Part shown: positions 18,278-25,767 of the stretch, piece by piece
Layout: every line of letters begins with the position of its first letter
Numbering within the stretch: position 1 is the first letter of the stretch
NCBI RefSeq assembly: GCF_003287285.1
Contig: NZ_QMIG01000045.1
Coordinates: 1-35,720, forward strand
Reading direction: 5' to 3'
DNA length: 35,720 bases
From: Phytoactinopolyspora halophila
GTDB lineage: Bacteria; Actinomycetota; Actinomycetes; Jiangellales; Jiangellaceae
Program-made: the position numbers and the translations under genes
The notes under the pieces: generated by a model
The model's input: the letters and a program-made list of their open reading frames with translations, nothing else
Told to the model about the DNA's origin: nothing
Databases searched by the model: none

Positions 18278-19083
18278 CGGCTCACCTGCATCAATGCGCG
18301 GCGGACCTCGACGCTCACCACCTGGCGCCGGTACTCGGCGGAACCCCGGCCGTCGTCGAGACACGGGATCCGGTCGGCGTAGGCGGCGGCGACCTCCCGC
18401 GTGCTCTGTTCGTCACCGGGCCGCCACTCGGCGCAGATGTCCGGGTAGTGTCGGGGCCGGTCGCTGACCGCCCCGACGACGACGCGGACGCCGCCGGTCT
18501 CGCGGACCGCGGCGACCGACACGGCGGGACGATCCTCCCGCGATCTGGTCCGCAGCTTGCGGTACGCGGCGCTGCCCGTGGGACGGGGGACGAGGACCCG
18601 GGTGATGATCTCGTCGTCGTCCAGTTCGGTCTCGTAGTGACCGACGATGAGCTCCTCGATTGGCACCCGGCGCATGCCGCGGACGCTCGCCACCTCGGCG
18701 ACCGCGCGGGAAGCGACGAGCATGGCCGGGGGATCGGACGCATAGTCGGCGTCGGCGAGCACGCCACCGATAGTGGCGACGTTGCGGACCCGCGGGCTGG
18801 CGACGACACCGAATGCCTCGGCCACGCCGGGCCAGTCCCGCCGCACCGCCGGCTCCGTTTCGATCCGGCGATGGGTGACCATGGCGCCGGCCGAGAGATC
18901 TCCGGCAGTGCCGAAGGCGCGGAGCTCGTCGACGTTCTGCAGCGAGATCCACTCGTCGCTGTCCAGCAAGCCCTGCCGGATCACCAGGCCCAGGAACGTC
19001 CCACCGGCGACGACGGTGGCGTCGGGCTTGCTCGCCTTCAGCCGCAACACCTCGTCGACGGTCGTGGGCATGTGCCAGGACAT
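18274..19083 (-). CDS. Molybdenum hydroxylase, FAD-binding medium subunit (CoxM-like)
   Basis: The 269-residue subunit has the two FAD pyrophosphate motifs: VVAGGTFLG (residues 24-32) and NVATIGGVLADADYASDPPA (about 97-116). The C-terminal CO-dehydrogenase flavoprotein domain follows. ATG 19083 is preferred because GGAAGGAG lies 5-6 nt upstream; ATG 19110, overlapping the stop of the preceding gene, is in frame and possible. It accepts electrons from the iron-sulfur subunit and passes them to NAD, a quinone or another acceptor. Confidence 0.94.
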   Translation of the reverse strand: MSWHMPTTVDEVLRLKASKPDATVVAGGTFLGLVIRQGLLDSDEWISLQNVDELRAFGTAGDLSAGAMVTHRRIETEPAVRRDWPGVAEAFGVVASPRVRNVATIGGVLADADYASDPPAMLVASRAVAEVASVRGMRRVPIEELIVGHYETELDDDEIITRVLVPRPTGSAAYRKLRTRSREDRPAVSVAAVRETGGVRVVVGAVSDRPRHYPDICAEWRPGDEQSTREVAAAYADRIPCLDDGRGSAEYRRQVVSVEVRRALMQVSR

Positions 19084-19106
19084 CGGCGCTCCTTCCGGGC
19101 TCGCGC

Positions 19107-19931
19107 TCATACCGTCGTCACCGGGCGCGACTGCAACATGTACAACCCAGTGTCGTCGTAGGCCCACTCGATGTCTTGCGGACACCCGTTCAGCTCCGCG
19201 AGTTTCAGCCCGAGCAGGGTCAGCTCGGCGAGCTCGTCGTCGCTCATGACCCGCTCTCCGGCGATCCGGCGCCGCTTCACGGTGCCCCGGTGATCGATCG
19301 TGTAGTGATCGGGGGTGACCTGGCCGGAGACCACCTGCTCGCCGATGCCCCGGGCCGCTTCGACGACGACGCGGTCGCGCCGCCGGGTGACGGGATCGAC
19401 GGTGAAGAGCACGCCGGACTTGGTGGCGTCGACCATGCGCTGCACCACCACGGCCATGGCGACGTCGTCGAGGCTGCCCTTGTGCTGCCGGTAGAACACG
19501 GCCCGCTCGCTGAAGAAGGACAGCCAGCAGCCCACGATCGCCCGCAGCACGTCGTCGAGATCCCGGACGAACAGGAAGGTCTCCTGCTGCCCGGCATACG
19601 ACGCGGCGTCCCCGTCCTCGGCGCATGCTGACGAGCGGACGGCGACCGGCCCGGCCGGAAGGCGATCGTATGCCTGCTTCACCAGATCCCGTGGCGGCTG
19701 GGCGCTGGCCACGAGCTCTCGGGCCATGTCCAGATCGCCGGCTTGCAGGGCCGAGAGCAGTGCCGTGCCGTCGACCGCCTGGACGAAAGCCGGTGCCGTG
19801 ACGACGAATCCCGGCGGCACCCGGATGCCGTTGCGGATCATGTTGGCCAGGCTCGCGCCCTTGCCTCCGGCACGGCGGACGTCGCAGGTGCGCGGGTCGT
19901 CGAGATCCAGCACGAGTAGTGCGTCGCTCAT
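19107..19931 (-). CDS. PEP/pyruvate-binding (ATP-grasp) subunit of a split dikinase, CreI/PpsB-like
   Basis: The 274-residue protein matches only the N-terminal nucleotide-binding domain of PEP synthase: AGGKGASLANM (residues 21-31), VAVRSSACAEDGDAASYAGQQETFL (about 96-120), QRMVDATKSGVLFTVDPV, and the closing DIEWAYDDTGLYMLQSRPVT. It ends there naturally, with no swivelling phosphohistidine domain; that domain is on the protein encoded at 20566-22296. Split pairs of this type include phenylphosphate synthase of Thauera and the CreH/CreI 4-cresol kinase of Corynebacterium. It should use ATP to phosphorylate the partner's histidine. The ATG overlaps the regulator's stop. Confidence 0.9.
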   Translation of the reverse strand: MSDALLVLDLDDPRTCDVRRAGGKGASLANMIRNGIRVPPGFVVTAPAFVQAVDGTALLSALQAGDLDMARELVASAQPPRDLVKQAYDRLPAGPVAVRSSACAEDGDAASYAGQQETFLFVRDLDDVLRAIVGCWLSFFSERAVFYRQHKGSLDDVAMAVVVQRMVDATKSGVLFTVDPVTRRRDRVVVEAARGIGEQVVSGQVTPDHYTIDHRGTVKRRRIAGERVMSDDELAELTLLGLKLAELNGCPQDIEWAYDDTGLYMLQSRPVTTV

Positions 19932-20569
19932 GTGTCCGCTCCCGTCACCAGCGCGCCGAACGATTCGATGTGCGTGCGCAGCTCCTTGCCGACCAGGGTG
20001 GGATCGCCTTCGCGCAGGGCATCGAGAATCGGCAGGTGAGAATCGGGGATGGCGACCAGATCGAGATGCGCCTTGACCATGCTGACCAGGGTGAAGACCT
20101 CGATGCGCAGGCCGCTCCAGGCCTCGAGGAGCACGGAGTTCTCCGCCGCTTCCACGATCAGCTCGTGGAAGCGGGCGTCGTGAACGAGCAGCTCGTGCTG
20201 GTCCTGCGCCCGCGCGGCGGTCCGCATGCCATCGATCTCGGACTCCAGCTTGGCGATGAGGTTCTCGTCCACCTTGACGGCCGCGAGCTGGCCAGCGAGC
20301 TCTTCGAGCGCGGCACGCACGGGATACGTCTCGCCCAGCTCTTCGGCCGTCACGGCCCGGACGCGGGCCCCGCGGTAGGGCTGGGATTCGATGAACCGCA
20401 TCGCCTCAAGATCCCGCAGGGCCTCGCGGACCGGCGCCTGGCTGACGTTGAGCTCGTTGACGAGCTGCAACTCGACGACCCGTTCCCCCGGCTTGTACGT
20501 GCCGTCGAGAATGCGCTCGATGACCAGCTCCTTGATGCGCTCGCGCATCACCGTGCGTTCCAGTGTCAT
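19928..20569 (-). CDS. GntR family (FCD) transcriptional regulator of the dikinase operon
   Basis: A 213-residue regulator with a GntR winged helix at residues 1-75 (LQLVNELNVSQAPVREALRDLEAMRFI) and an FCD domain (about 80-205). The FCD metal or ligand residues are in HDARFHELI, PDSHLPILDAL and RTHIESFG. ATG 20569 overlaps the stop of the large dikinase subunit, and its own stop overlaps the small subunit start, so it is translationally sandwiched between the two halves of one enzyme. The perfect palindrome GATTATCGATAATC on the operon promoter is its likely operator, giving an autoregulated substrate-inducible operon. Confidence 0.93.
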   Translation of the reverse strand: MTLERTVMRERIKELVIERILDGTYKPGERVVELQLVNELNVSQAPVREALRDLEAMRFIESQPYRGARVRAVTAEELGETYPVRAALEELAGQLAAVKVDENLIAKLESEIDGMRTAARAQDQHELLVHDARFHELIVEAAENSVLLEAWSGLRIEVFTLVSMVKAHLDLVAIPDSHLPILDALREGDPTLVGKELRTHIESFGALVTGADT

Positions 20570-22296
20570 GACAGAACCTGCACCAACCCCGTCGTCCCGT
20601 TGACGCGTACGCGATCGCCCGTCGCGATCCGCCGGGTGGCGTCCGATGTGCCGACGACGGCGGGGAGCCCGAACTCGCGGGACACGACCGCCGGATGCGA
20701 GGCCATCCCGCCGGCGTCTGTGACCAGGCCGCCGATCCTGGTGAAGAGCACGACCCAGGCCGGGCTCGTCATCCGGCAGACGACGATCTCGTCGCGTTCC
20801 ACGTCGTCGAACTCCTCCTGCGAGAGCACCACGCGTGCGGTGCCCTCGATAACCCCCGCCGATGCCGCCAGGCCCCGGACCTCGTCCTCGGTCGTGGCCT
20901 GGGGCCGGTACAGCTTCTCCGGGAATCCCCACAGCGACAGGTACGGGAACGCCAGGTGTTCCTCGGTGGCGGTACCCACCCAGTCCCGTGGGCGGATCTC
21001 GTACGCCGCCTCGCGCTCGTCGCGCCGGTTCCCGACGAGCTCGCGCTGGTCGAACGAGTTGCTGCCGGCCATGAGCGTGCGCAGCTCGTTGTATTTCAGA
21101 TACATCACGTCTTCGGGATCGTCGAGCTTGCCCGCCTCGGTCAGCTTCTTTCCGATGGCGATCAACACGAGGCGGACCCGCGCGTTGGTGCCCTGATCGA
21201 TGTAGAAGTGATGATCCGGAGTGAGGGGGTTCATGCGCAGGCTCAAGTCGAGCGCGTGTGCGAGGCGGTCGCGATCCTCGCCCTCCGGCACACCCTCCAT
21301 GACCTCGGCCTTGGCCGCTTCGAGATCCTTGGCCACGGCAGCGATCTCGTCGGGGAAGCTGTAGCCGGTCTCGATGTAGCCGCGGATGGCTTCGATGATC
21401 GGAGAGGGGTCTTCGCGCCACGTCTTGAACGCGAACTCGTGCGCGTACATCGACTTGTAGCCGAAGACCTGCTGGTACTGTTCGATGTCCGTGTCCAGGA
21501 ACTGGCGGCCCTCGTCGGCGTGGCGAAGTTCCGCGAGCACGTCGCCTGCCGACTGTTGCTCGAACGCCCGGGCGACCGGGCTGTTCGGGCTGCTGACGAT
21601 CTTCTCCTTGATCTTCCAGAGCTCTTCGATCGAATCCCAGTTGCGATTCGTCGTCGAGCTTTGCAGCCGTCCCATGAGCGCGCTGTGATCTCCCTCGCCC
21701 TTGACCTCGGCGATGAGCGCGTTCAGGTTCGTGGTGGCCGAGAACTGGGCGAAGTTGAGGACCCAGTGGATCTGCCAGTGCCGGTCGTGCATGTCGATGG
21801 CGTCTTCGAGCAAGATCGCCAACTCGACGAGACTGGCGTTCTCGTAGTCGTAGGTGTCGAACCGCTCGAAGTTGCGCGTGATCTCGGGCACGAGGCGGCC
21901 GTGCCACCAGTCGAGGAAGTTCTCCGCGTAGTAGGGGAGTGTCCAGCCGAGGTAGCCGCCGATCTCTGCGGCGTAGTTGTCATCCAGGGGCGTGCGGGGC
22001 GTGTAGCGGGCGCCGTATTCGAATGCCTCGGCGCTCAAACCCTTGGTGGCCGGGACCGCGGCGGTGTAGACGTAACCGTTGATGATCTTGACGATCCAGT
22101 CCGACGCGAACGGCGTTCCGAAGCGGCGGAACATGTAGTCGCACTTGAGCCACCAGCCGCCGATGTCGGCGTACATGGGGGAGACGGGGTTGGGGATGTG
22201 CAGGTCGTCATGCACCCACAGGAGCTGTTGCTGCCCTTCTTCCCACGTGATGGGGAACTCGTCGTCGCCGAAGAACGTGGCGATCGGTTGAGTCAT
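20566..22296 (-). CDS. PEP-utilising swivelling-domain subunit of a split dikinase, CreH/PpsA-like
   Basis: The C-terminal 90 or so residues are the PEP-utilising mobile domain, with DAGGMASHPAVVSREFGLPAVVGT placing the phosphorylated His at residue 534. The first 480 residues are a substrate-binding region with many aromatics (WWLKCDYMFRRFGTPFASDW, WTLPYYAENFLDWWHGRL) and do not resemble the PEP-binding barrel of PEP synthase. No ATP-grasp domain is present; it is encoded at 19107-19931. The enzyme would carry phosphate from its His to a small-molecule hydroxyl, as in phenylphosphate synthase, CreHI or rifampin phosphotransferase. The gene is first in the operon, has a GGAGG site and lies 33 bp from the operator. 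Confidence 0.88.
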   Translation of the reverse strand: MTQPIATFFGDDEFPITWEEGQQQLLWVHDDLHIPNPVSPMYADIGGWWLKCDYMFRRFGTPFASDWIVKIINGYVYTAAVPATKGLSAEAFEYGARYTPRTPLDDNYAAEIGGYLGWTLPYYAENFLDWWHGRLVPEITRNFERFDTYDYENASLVELAILLEDAIDMHDRHWQIHWVLNFAQFSATTNLNALIAEVKGEGDHSALMGRLQSSTTNRNWDSIEELWKIKEKIVSSPNSPVARAFEQQSAGDVLAELRHADEGRQFLDTDIEQYQQVFGYKSMYAHEFAFKTWREDPSPIIEAIRGYIETGYSFPDEIAAVAKDLEAAKAEVMEGVPEGEDRDRLAHALDLSLRMNPLTPDHHFYIDQGTNARVRLVLIAIGKKLTEAGKLDDPEDVMYLKYNELRTLMAGSNSFDQRELVGNRRDEREAAYEIRPRDWVGTATEEHLAFPYLSLWGFPEKLYRPQATTEDEVRGLAASAGVIEGTARVVLSQEEFDDVERDEIVVCRMTSPAWVVLFTRIGGLVTDAGGMASHPAVVSREFGLPAVVGTSDATRRIATGDRVRVNGTTGLVQVLS

Positions 22297-22328
22297 GAGA
22301 GCCTCCAGGCGATGCTGCCCGTTCTATT

Positions 22329-22342
22329 GATTATCGATAATC
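22329..22342. promoter_or_regulatory. Perfect 14-bp palindrome, probable GntR operator
   Basis: GATTATCGATAATC equals its own reverse complement. It lies 33 bp before the start of the minus-strand operon and covers the proposed -10. Its AT-rich TATCGATA core is typical of FCD-type GntR sites; the cognate regulator is probably the one encoded at 19928-20569. Confidence 0.75.
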
Positions 22343-22365
22343 GAGTGTGATCTGGGTCATGTCAA
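22337..22365 (-). promoter_or_regulatory. Probable promoter of the dikinase/molybdenum hydroxylase operon
   Basis: On the minus strand, TTGACA (22365-22360) is a consensus -35. After 17 bp comes GATTAT (22342-22337) as a -10, which lies wholly inside the palindromic operator, so regulator binding would block RNA polymerase. Confidence 0.65.
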
Positions 22366-22487
22366 GGGTTCACCGCGAAGAGGCGTAAATCGCGTGGTTG
22401 GCGTCGAGTTGCGGAGTACGCCCGCCCGCCATATGGTTGTATCGACCAACTTTCTAGGAGAGCCGGACTCGATTCCGTGATGTGTCC

Positions 22488-24230
22488 ATGACAACGGCCA
22501 CAAATGGAGATGCGGCGATATCACATCGCCAGGTGTTGCAGGCGCTGTCGGGGCTGTTCCTCGCGATGTTCGTGGCGATGCTCTCGGGCACCATCGTCGC
22601 CAACGCGCTTCCCCCGATCCTGGCCGATCTCGGCGGTACCCAGGAGCAATACACCTGGGTGGTGACGTCGACGCTCCTCGCAGCCACGGCGGTGACGCCG
22701 ATCTGGGGCAAACTCTCCGACCGGATGAACAAGAAGCTCCTGGTCCAGCTGGCGATCACCATCTTCGTGCTCGGATCGATCCTCGCCGGATTCGCGCAGA
22801 GCACGTCGATGCTCATCGGTTTCCGGGTGCTGCAAGGCGTCGGCATGGGAGGCCTCCAGGCGCTCGTGCAGATCGTCCTGGGATCGCTGGTCAGCCCGCG
22901 CGAACGCGGCCGGTACATGGGCTACTTCGGTGCGGTCATGGCGGTGGCCACCGTCGGCGGCCCCGTGCTGGGCGGGTTCATCGTCGACGCCGGGTTCTTG
23001 GGATGGCGCTGGTGCTTCTGGGTCGGTGCGCCGGTAGCGGTGGTCTCGCTCGTCCTCCTGCAGCGGACCTTGCACCTGCCGGTGCTCAAGATCACGACAC
23101 CGATCGACTGGCGTGGAGCGCTGCTCATCCCGGGAGGCATCAGCATCCTCCTCGTGTGGGTGACGTTCGCGGGTGAGAGCTTCGCGTGGGTGTCGTGGAC
23201 CAGCCTGGCCTGCATCGGTGCGGGAATGCTGGTCATCGTTGCTGCGGTGCTGGCCGAGCGGCGGGCCGTCGATCCCGTGGTGCCACCGCGGTTGATGCGG
23301 CAACGCACCATGACCCTGGCCATCGTCGCCAGCGTGGCCGTGGGGATCTCGATGTTCGGTGCGCCGGTCTTCTTCGCCCAGTACTTCCAGGTCGCGCGCG
23401 GCTTCGCGCCGATGGAGTCCGGCCTGCTGACCATTCCCATGGTCGTCGGGCTCATGCTCGCCACGACCATCACCGGCCAGCTGGTCTCGCGTACGGGCCG
23501 GTGGAAGAGGTTCTTGGTGGGCGGCACCAGCCTGATCATCGTCGGGCTCGCGTTGCTGTCCACCATTGACCACACGACACCGGTGTGGCACGTCAACATC
23601 TACATGGGCGTGATGGGGATCGGTGTCGGCTCGACGATGCAGAACCTGGTCTTGGCCGCGCAGAACCGGTTGGACTACCGCGATCTCGGCGCGGGAACGT
23701 CCACGGTCACGTTCTTCCGCACCCTGGGCGGAGCGACCGGGGTGTCGGTGCTCGGAGCGATCCTCGCCACGCGGGTGACCAGCTCGATTGCTGAAGGGCT
23801 GCGAGGCCTCCAGGGTGATGCCGGCGGTGCCGACGCGGCGCAGCTCGGCGGCTCGACGTCGCTCGACGTGTCCGAGCTACCATCTCCCGTGCGCACGGTG
23901 GTCGAGCAGGCTTACGCTGACGCCACGGCGCTCGTCTTCGGGGTGTCGGTATTCGCGGCCGTGATCGCCTTCGTGGCGGTGCTCTTCCTGCGTGAGGACA
24001 CGCTTCGCACGACGATCCGCAGCGCAGGCGAGTACGGCGACGAGTACAGCGCAGCCGAGCACGGCAACGCATCCGGTGCCGGCGCGCACATTGGTGACGG
24101 TGCGTACAGCGATGATGGCGAGTACGGCGACGGCGGTGTGCACGGCGGCGGTGTGTACGGGGACGACGGCGGGCCTGTCGAGCGCCCTGCCAGTTACCGG
24201 AACGGAGTGACCTGCCGGCACCGGTTCTGA
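22488..24230 (+). CDS. MFS transporter, DHA2 (EmrB/QacA) family
   Basis: A 580-residue membrane protein with about 14 predicted transmembrane helices. It has the DHA2 motifs LSGTIVANALPPILADLGG and TPIWGKLSDRMNKK (motif A), plus a GPVLGGFIVD motif C typical of drug/H+ antiporters. The C-terminal 60 or so residues are an unusual hydrophilic tail rich in Gly, Asp, Tyr and His, with repeated (E/V)YGD units. ATG 22488 is chosen over GTG 22482; the only clear AGGAG (about 22455) is too far upstream, so translation initiation is uncertain. Divergent from the dikinase operon, it may export or import the pathway substrate or a toxic intermediate. Confidence 0.9.
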   Translation: MTTATNGDAAISHRQVLQALSGLFLAMFVAMLSGTIVANALPPILADLGGTQEQYTWVVTSTLLAATAVTPIWGKLSDRMNKKLLVQLAITIFVLGSILAGFAQSTSMLIGFRVLQGVGMGGLQALVQIVLGSLVSPRERGRYMGYFGAVMAVATVGGPVLGGFIVDAGFLGWRWCFWVGAPVAVVSLVLLQRTLHLPVLKITTPIDWRGALLIPGGISILLVWVTFAGESFAWVSWTSLACIGAGMLVIVAAVLAERRAVDPVVPPRLMRQRTMTLAIVASVAVGISMFGAPVFFAQYFQVARGFAPMESGLLTIPMVVGLMLATTITGQLVSRTGRWKRFLVGGTSLIIVGLALLSTIDHTTPVWHVNIYMGVMGIGVGSTMQNLVLAAQNRLDYRDLGAGTSTVTFFRTLGGATGVSVLGAILATRVTSSIAEGLRGLQGDAGGADAAQLGGSTSLDVSELPSPVRTVVEQAYADATALVFGVSVFAAVIAFVAVLFLREDTLRTTIRSAGEYGDEYSAAEHGNASGAGAHIGDGAYSDDGEYGDGGVHGGGVYGDDGGPVERPASYRNGVTCRHRF

Positions 24231-24329
24231 TGATCGGGTGTGGAGTTTCGATTGCCCGTGTGTGGCGTTCAGGTCGCTATAGCGGCTGATTTTCCGCACA
24301 CATGGCGCGGAAACTCCACACCCGATCAT
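24230..24329. repeat. Palindromic intergenic repeat, copy B
   Basis: A perfect 20-bp terminal inverted repeat, ATGATCGGGTGTGGAGTTTC at 24230-24249, pairs with 24310-24329. It starts on the last base of the MFS stop codon. The interior GTGTGTGGCG...AGGTCG...ATAGCGGC is shared, in the same orientation, with the copy at 12784. It encodes nothing. It may serve as a terminator, and its arms look like those of a small non-autonomous mobile element, though I see no flanking target duplication. Confidence 0.85.
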
Positions 24330-24390
24330 GGCCCGCATGCGAGGTGACGTCCCTCGCGATCGATACGCTCGATGCCTGCGTGATCGTTGA

Positions 24391-24602
24391 CGATCATCCC
24401 CGCGTGCGCGGGGAGCACGCTGGCCTGGCGCATGTAGTCGTGAGTGACTCGGGGTCATTCCCGCATGCGCGGGGAGCAGGGCCGAGACCCCGGTGCCCGC
24501 ACTGACGCCTACGGATCATCCCCGCGTGCGCGGGGAGCACGGTCGCGCCGGCGCCGAGACCGGTCCCGGCGTCCGGATCATCCCCGCGTGCGCGGGGAGC
24601 AC
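24391..24602 (-). CRISPR. Small CRISPR array, 4 repeats / 3 spacers, partly decayed
   Basis: It has the same 28-bp repeat as the large array, at 24391, 24452, 24513 and 24575. The two right-hand copies are perfect. The leftmost has one changed end base and the second has four mismatches (GGGTCATTCCCGCATG...GAGCAG). Spacers are 33, 33 and 34 nt. Decay at the left and a conserved leader-like flank at the right give the same orientation as the large array. Confidence 0.95.
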
Positions 24603-24660
24603 CCCTAATTGACCAGCGAGGTTGTCGGCTGATCATGGGATTTTGGGTCGGTCGATGTCA
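24603..24660 (-). promoter_or_regulatory. Probable CRISPR leader of the small array
   Basis: Aligns with the right flank of the large array: TTGACC a few nt after the repeat, then GATCATGG, ATTTTG and GTCGGTC at nearly the same distances. The remaining bases up to 24702 hold nothing I recognise. Confidence 0.65.
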
Positions 24661-24702
24661 GGCTGCAAGGTTACAGCGTGACTGCCGAGTTGCGCCATTG
24701 TG

Positions 24703-25650
24703 CTAGGCAGCGGTACCGACGGCGGCGATGCGTTCTGCGATCAGTGTTGTGGCGGCATCAGCGTTCACGTCGACTGCTACACGGTGCCGACCGGCTGGAT
24801 GGCGCGTGGTCACGGTGCAGCCGCGTGCTGGCCCGAAGCCAGTTTCGATGGTGACGTCGGCCGTGTCGAAGTGGAGTGTTCCTGGAGCGATGAGTTCCGC
24901 GAGTACGACCGCGTCGTGCACGGTGGCGCGGTCGCGACCCTGCGCGTGAGCCCAGTCGAAGTAGTGCTGCATGACATTCATGGCCGTCTGGGCGGCCGGG
25001 CCCCGGTCGCGCAAGCTATCCATCCAGGCGCGATCAACCAGTGCCTTGTGGGTCACGTCCAGGCCGACCATCCAGACGGGAACATCGTCAGAAAAGACTC
25101 GCTGTGTGGCCTCTGGGTCACTGGCAACGTTGAATTCAGCCACCGGCGTGATGTTGCCACCAGCGATGGCGCCACCCATCATGATGATCCGGTCCAGCTG
25201 CCGGGCGAGATCCGGATAGCGAGCGAGGAACAGGGCCGCGTTGGTGGACGGGCCGAGAGCGGCGAGGGTCACCGGCGTGCTGGAGCTGCGAACCACGTCG
25301 GCGATGGCGTCGATGGCACGCGGGGGAGCGGGCTCGGCTCTGGAGTTCGCGGAGGGCCGGTCGTCGAGATGATGACCCATACCGCCCAGGCCGTCATCGC
25401 CGTGAACGTCCGACGTGCGTGACACGTACGGGTGAACGAGCGGGCGATCGGCACCGGCGACGAGGGGAACGTCCGGCCGTCCGGCGAGCCGCATGATGCG
25501 GTGCGCGTTCCGGGTGGTGGTAGGGAGATCGACGTTGCCGTACGTGGTGGTCACGGCCCGTAGATCTATCTCTGGGCTGCCCGTGGCGACGAGCAGCGCC
25601 AGCATGTCGTCAACGCCGGGATCCGTGTCGATGACCAGCGGGATAGGCAC
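24703..25650 (-). CDS. Nucleoside hydrolase (inosine-uridine preferring family)
   Basis: The 315-residue protein has the family's calcium and ribose site DTDPGVDD (residues 8-15), the MMGG segment and the EFNVASDPEA motif, plus a THKALVD stretch with an active-site-side His. It cleaves the N-glycosidic bond of ribonucleosides for base salvage. The GTG start at 25650 has no ribosome site but lies 6 nt after a TAGAAT hexamer, consistent with a leaderless transcript. The base specificity (RihA, RihB or RihC type) is not clear. Confidence 0.93.
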   Translation of the reverse strand: MPIPLVIDTDPGVDDMLALLVATGSPEIDLRAVTTTYGNVDLPTTTRNAHRIMRLAGRPDVPLVAGADRPLVHPYVSRTSDVHGDDGLGGMGHHLDDRPSANSRAEPAPPRAIDAIADVVRSSSTPVTLAALGPSTNAALFLARYPDLARQLDRIIMMGGAIAGGNITPVAEFNVASDPEATQRVFSDDVPVWMVGLDVTHKALVDRAWMDSLRDRGPAAQTAMNVMQHYFDWAHAQGRDRATVHDAVVLAELIAPGTLHFDTADVTIETGFGPARGCTVTTRHPAGRHRVAVDVNADAATTLIAERIAAVGTAA

Positions 25651-25656
25651 CGGATC

Positions 25657-25662
25657 ATTCTA
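25657..25662 (-). promoter_or_regulatory. -10 hexamer TAGAAT for a leaderless nucleoside hydrolase mRNA
   Basis: On the minus strand TAGAAT sits 6 nt before the GTG start, the spacing expected if transcription begins at or next to the start codon. Confidence 0.55.
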
Positions 25663-25665
25663 GAA

Positions 25666-25699
25666 TCGGCCGGGGCTGCCCCCTGACAGCCCCGGCCGA
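25666..25699 (-). terminator. Rho-independent-type terminator after glnA
   Basis: A perfect 13-bp GC-rich stem (TCGGCCGGGGCTG, 25666-25678, with 25687-25699) and an 8-nt loop lie about 70 bp downstream of the glutamine synthetase stop. A short T-containing run (TTCT) follows on the minus strand. It separates glnA from the nucleoside hydrolase. Confidence 0.8.
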
Positions 25700-25767
25700 C
25701 CCGTTCTCGGGATCGTTCCCGACGGTCGAGGCGGCCGGTAGCACTGCCAACCGTCGGACGTCTGTAT

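Noticed and set aside
16133-18382. A 749-codon open frame on the plus strand opposite the molybdenum hydroxylase large subunit
   Set aside because: It is antisense to a clear enzyme gene, is full of Arg, Val and Gly from GC-rich codons, and has no family motifs.
16112-19083. CO dehydrogenase (coxMSL) as identity of the three-subunit hydroxylase
   Set aside because: The large subunit has GAFRGYGAMQ and lacks the VAYRCSFR active-site loop of true CO dehydrogenases.
22435-22450. GGTTGTATCGACCAAC as a second operator in front of the MFS gene
   Set aside because: Its arms are not true inverted repeats when aligned base by base, and it does not match the palindrome at 22329.
3061-24390. Integrated element with transposase, integrase or tRNA attachment site
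   Set aside because: No such gene, tRNA or long direct repeat was found; the only boundary signals are the CRISPR leaders and the palindromic repeats.
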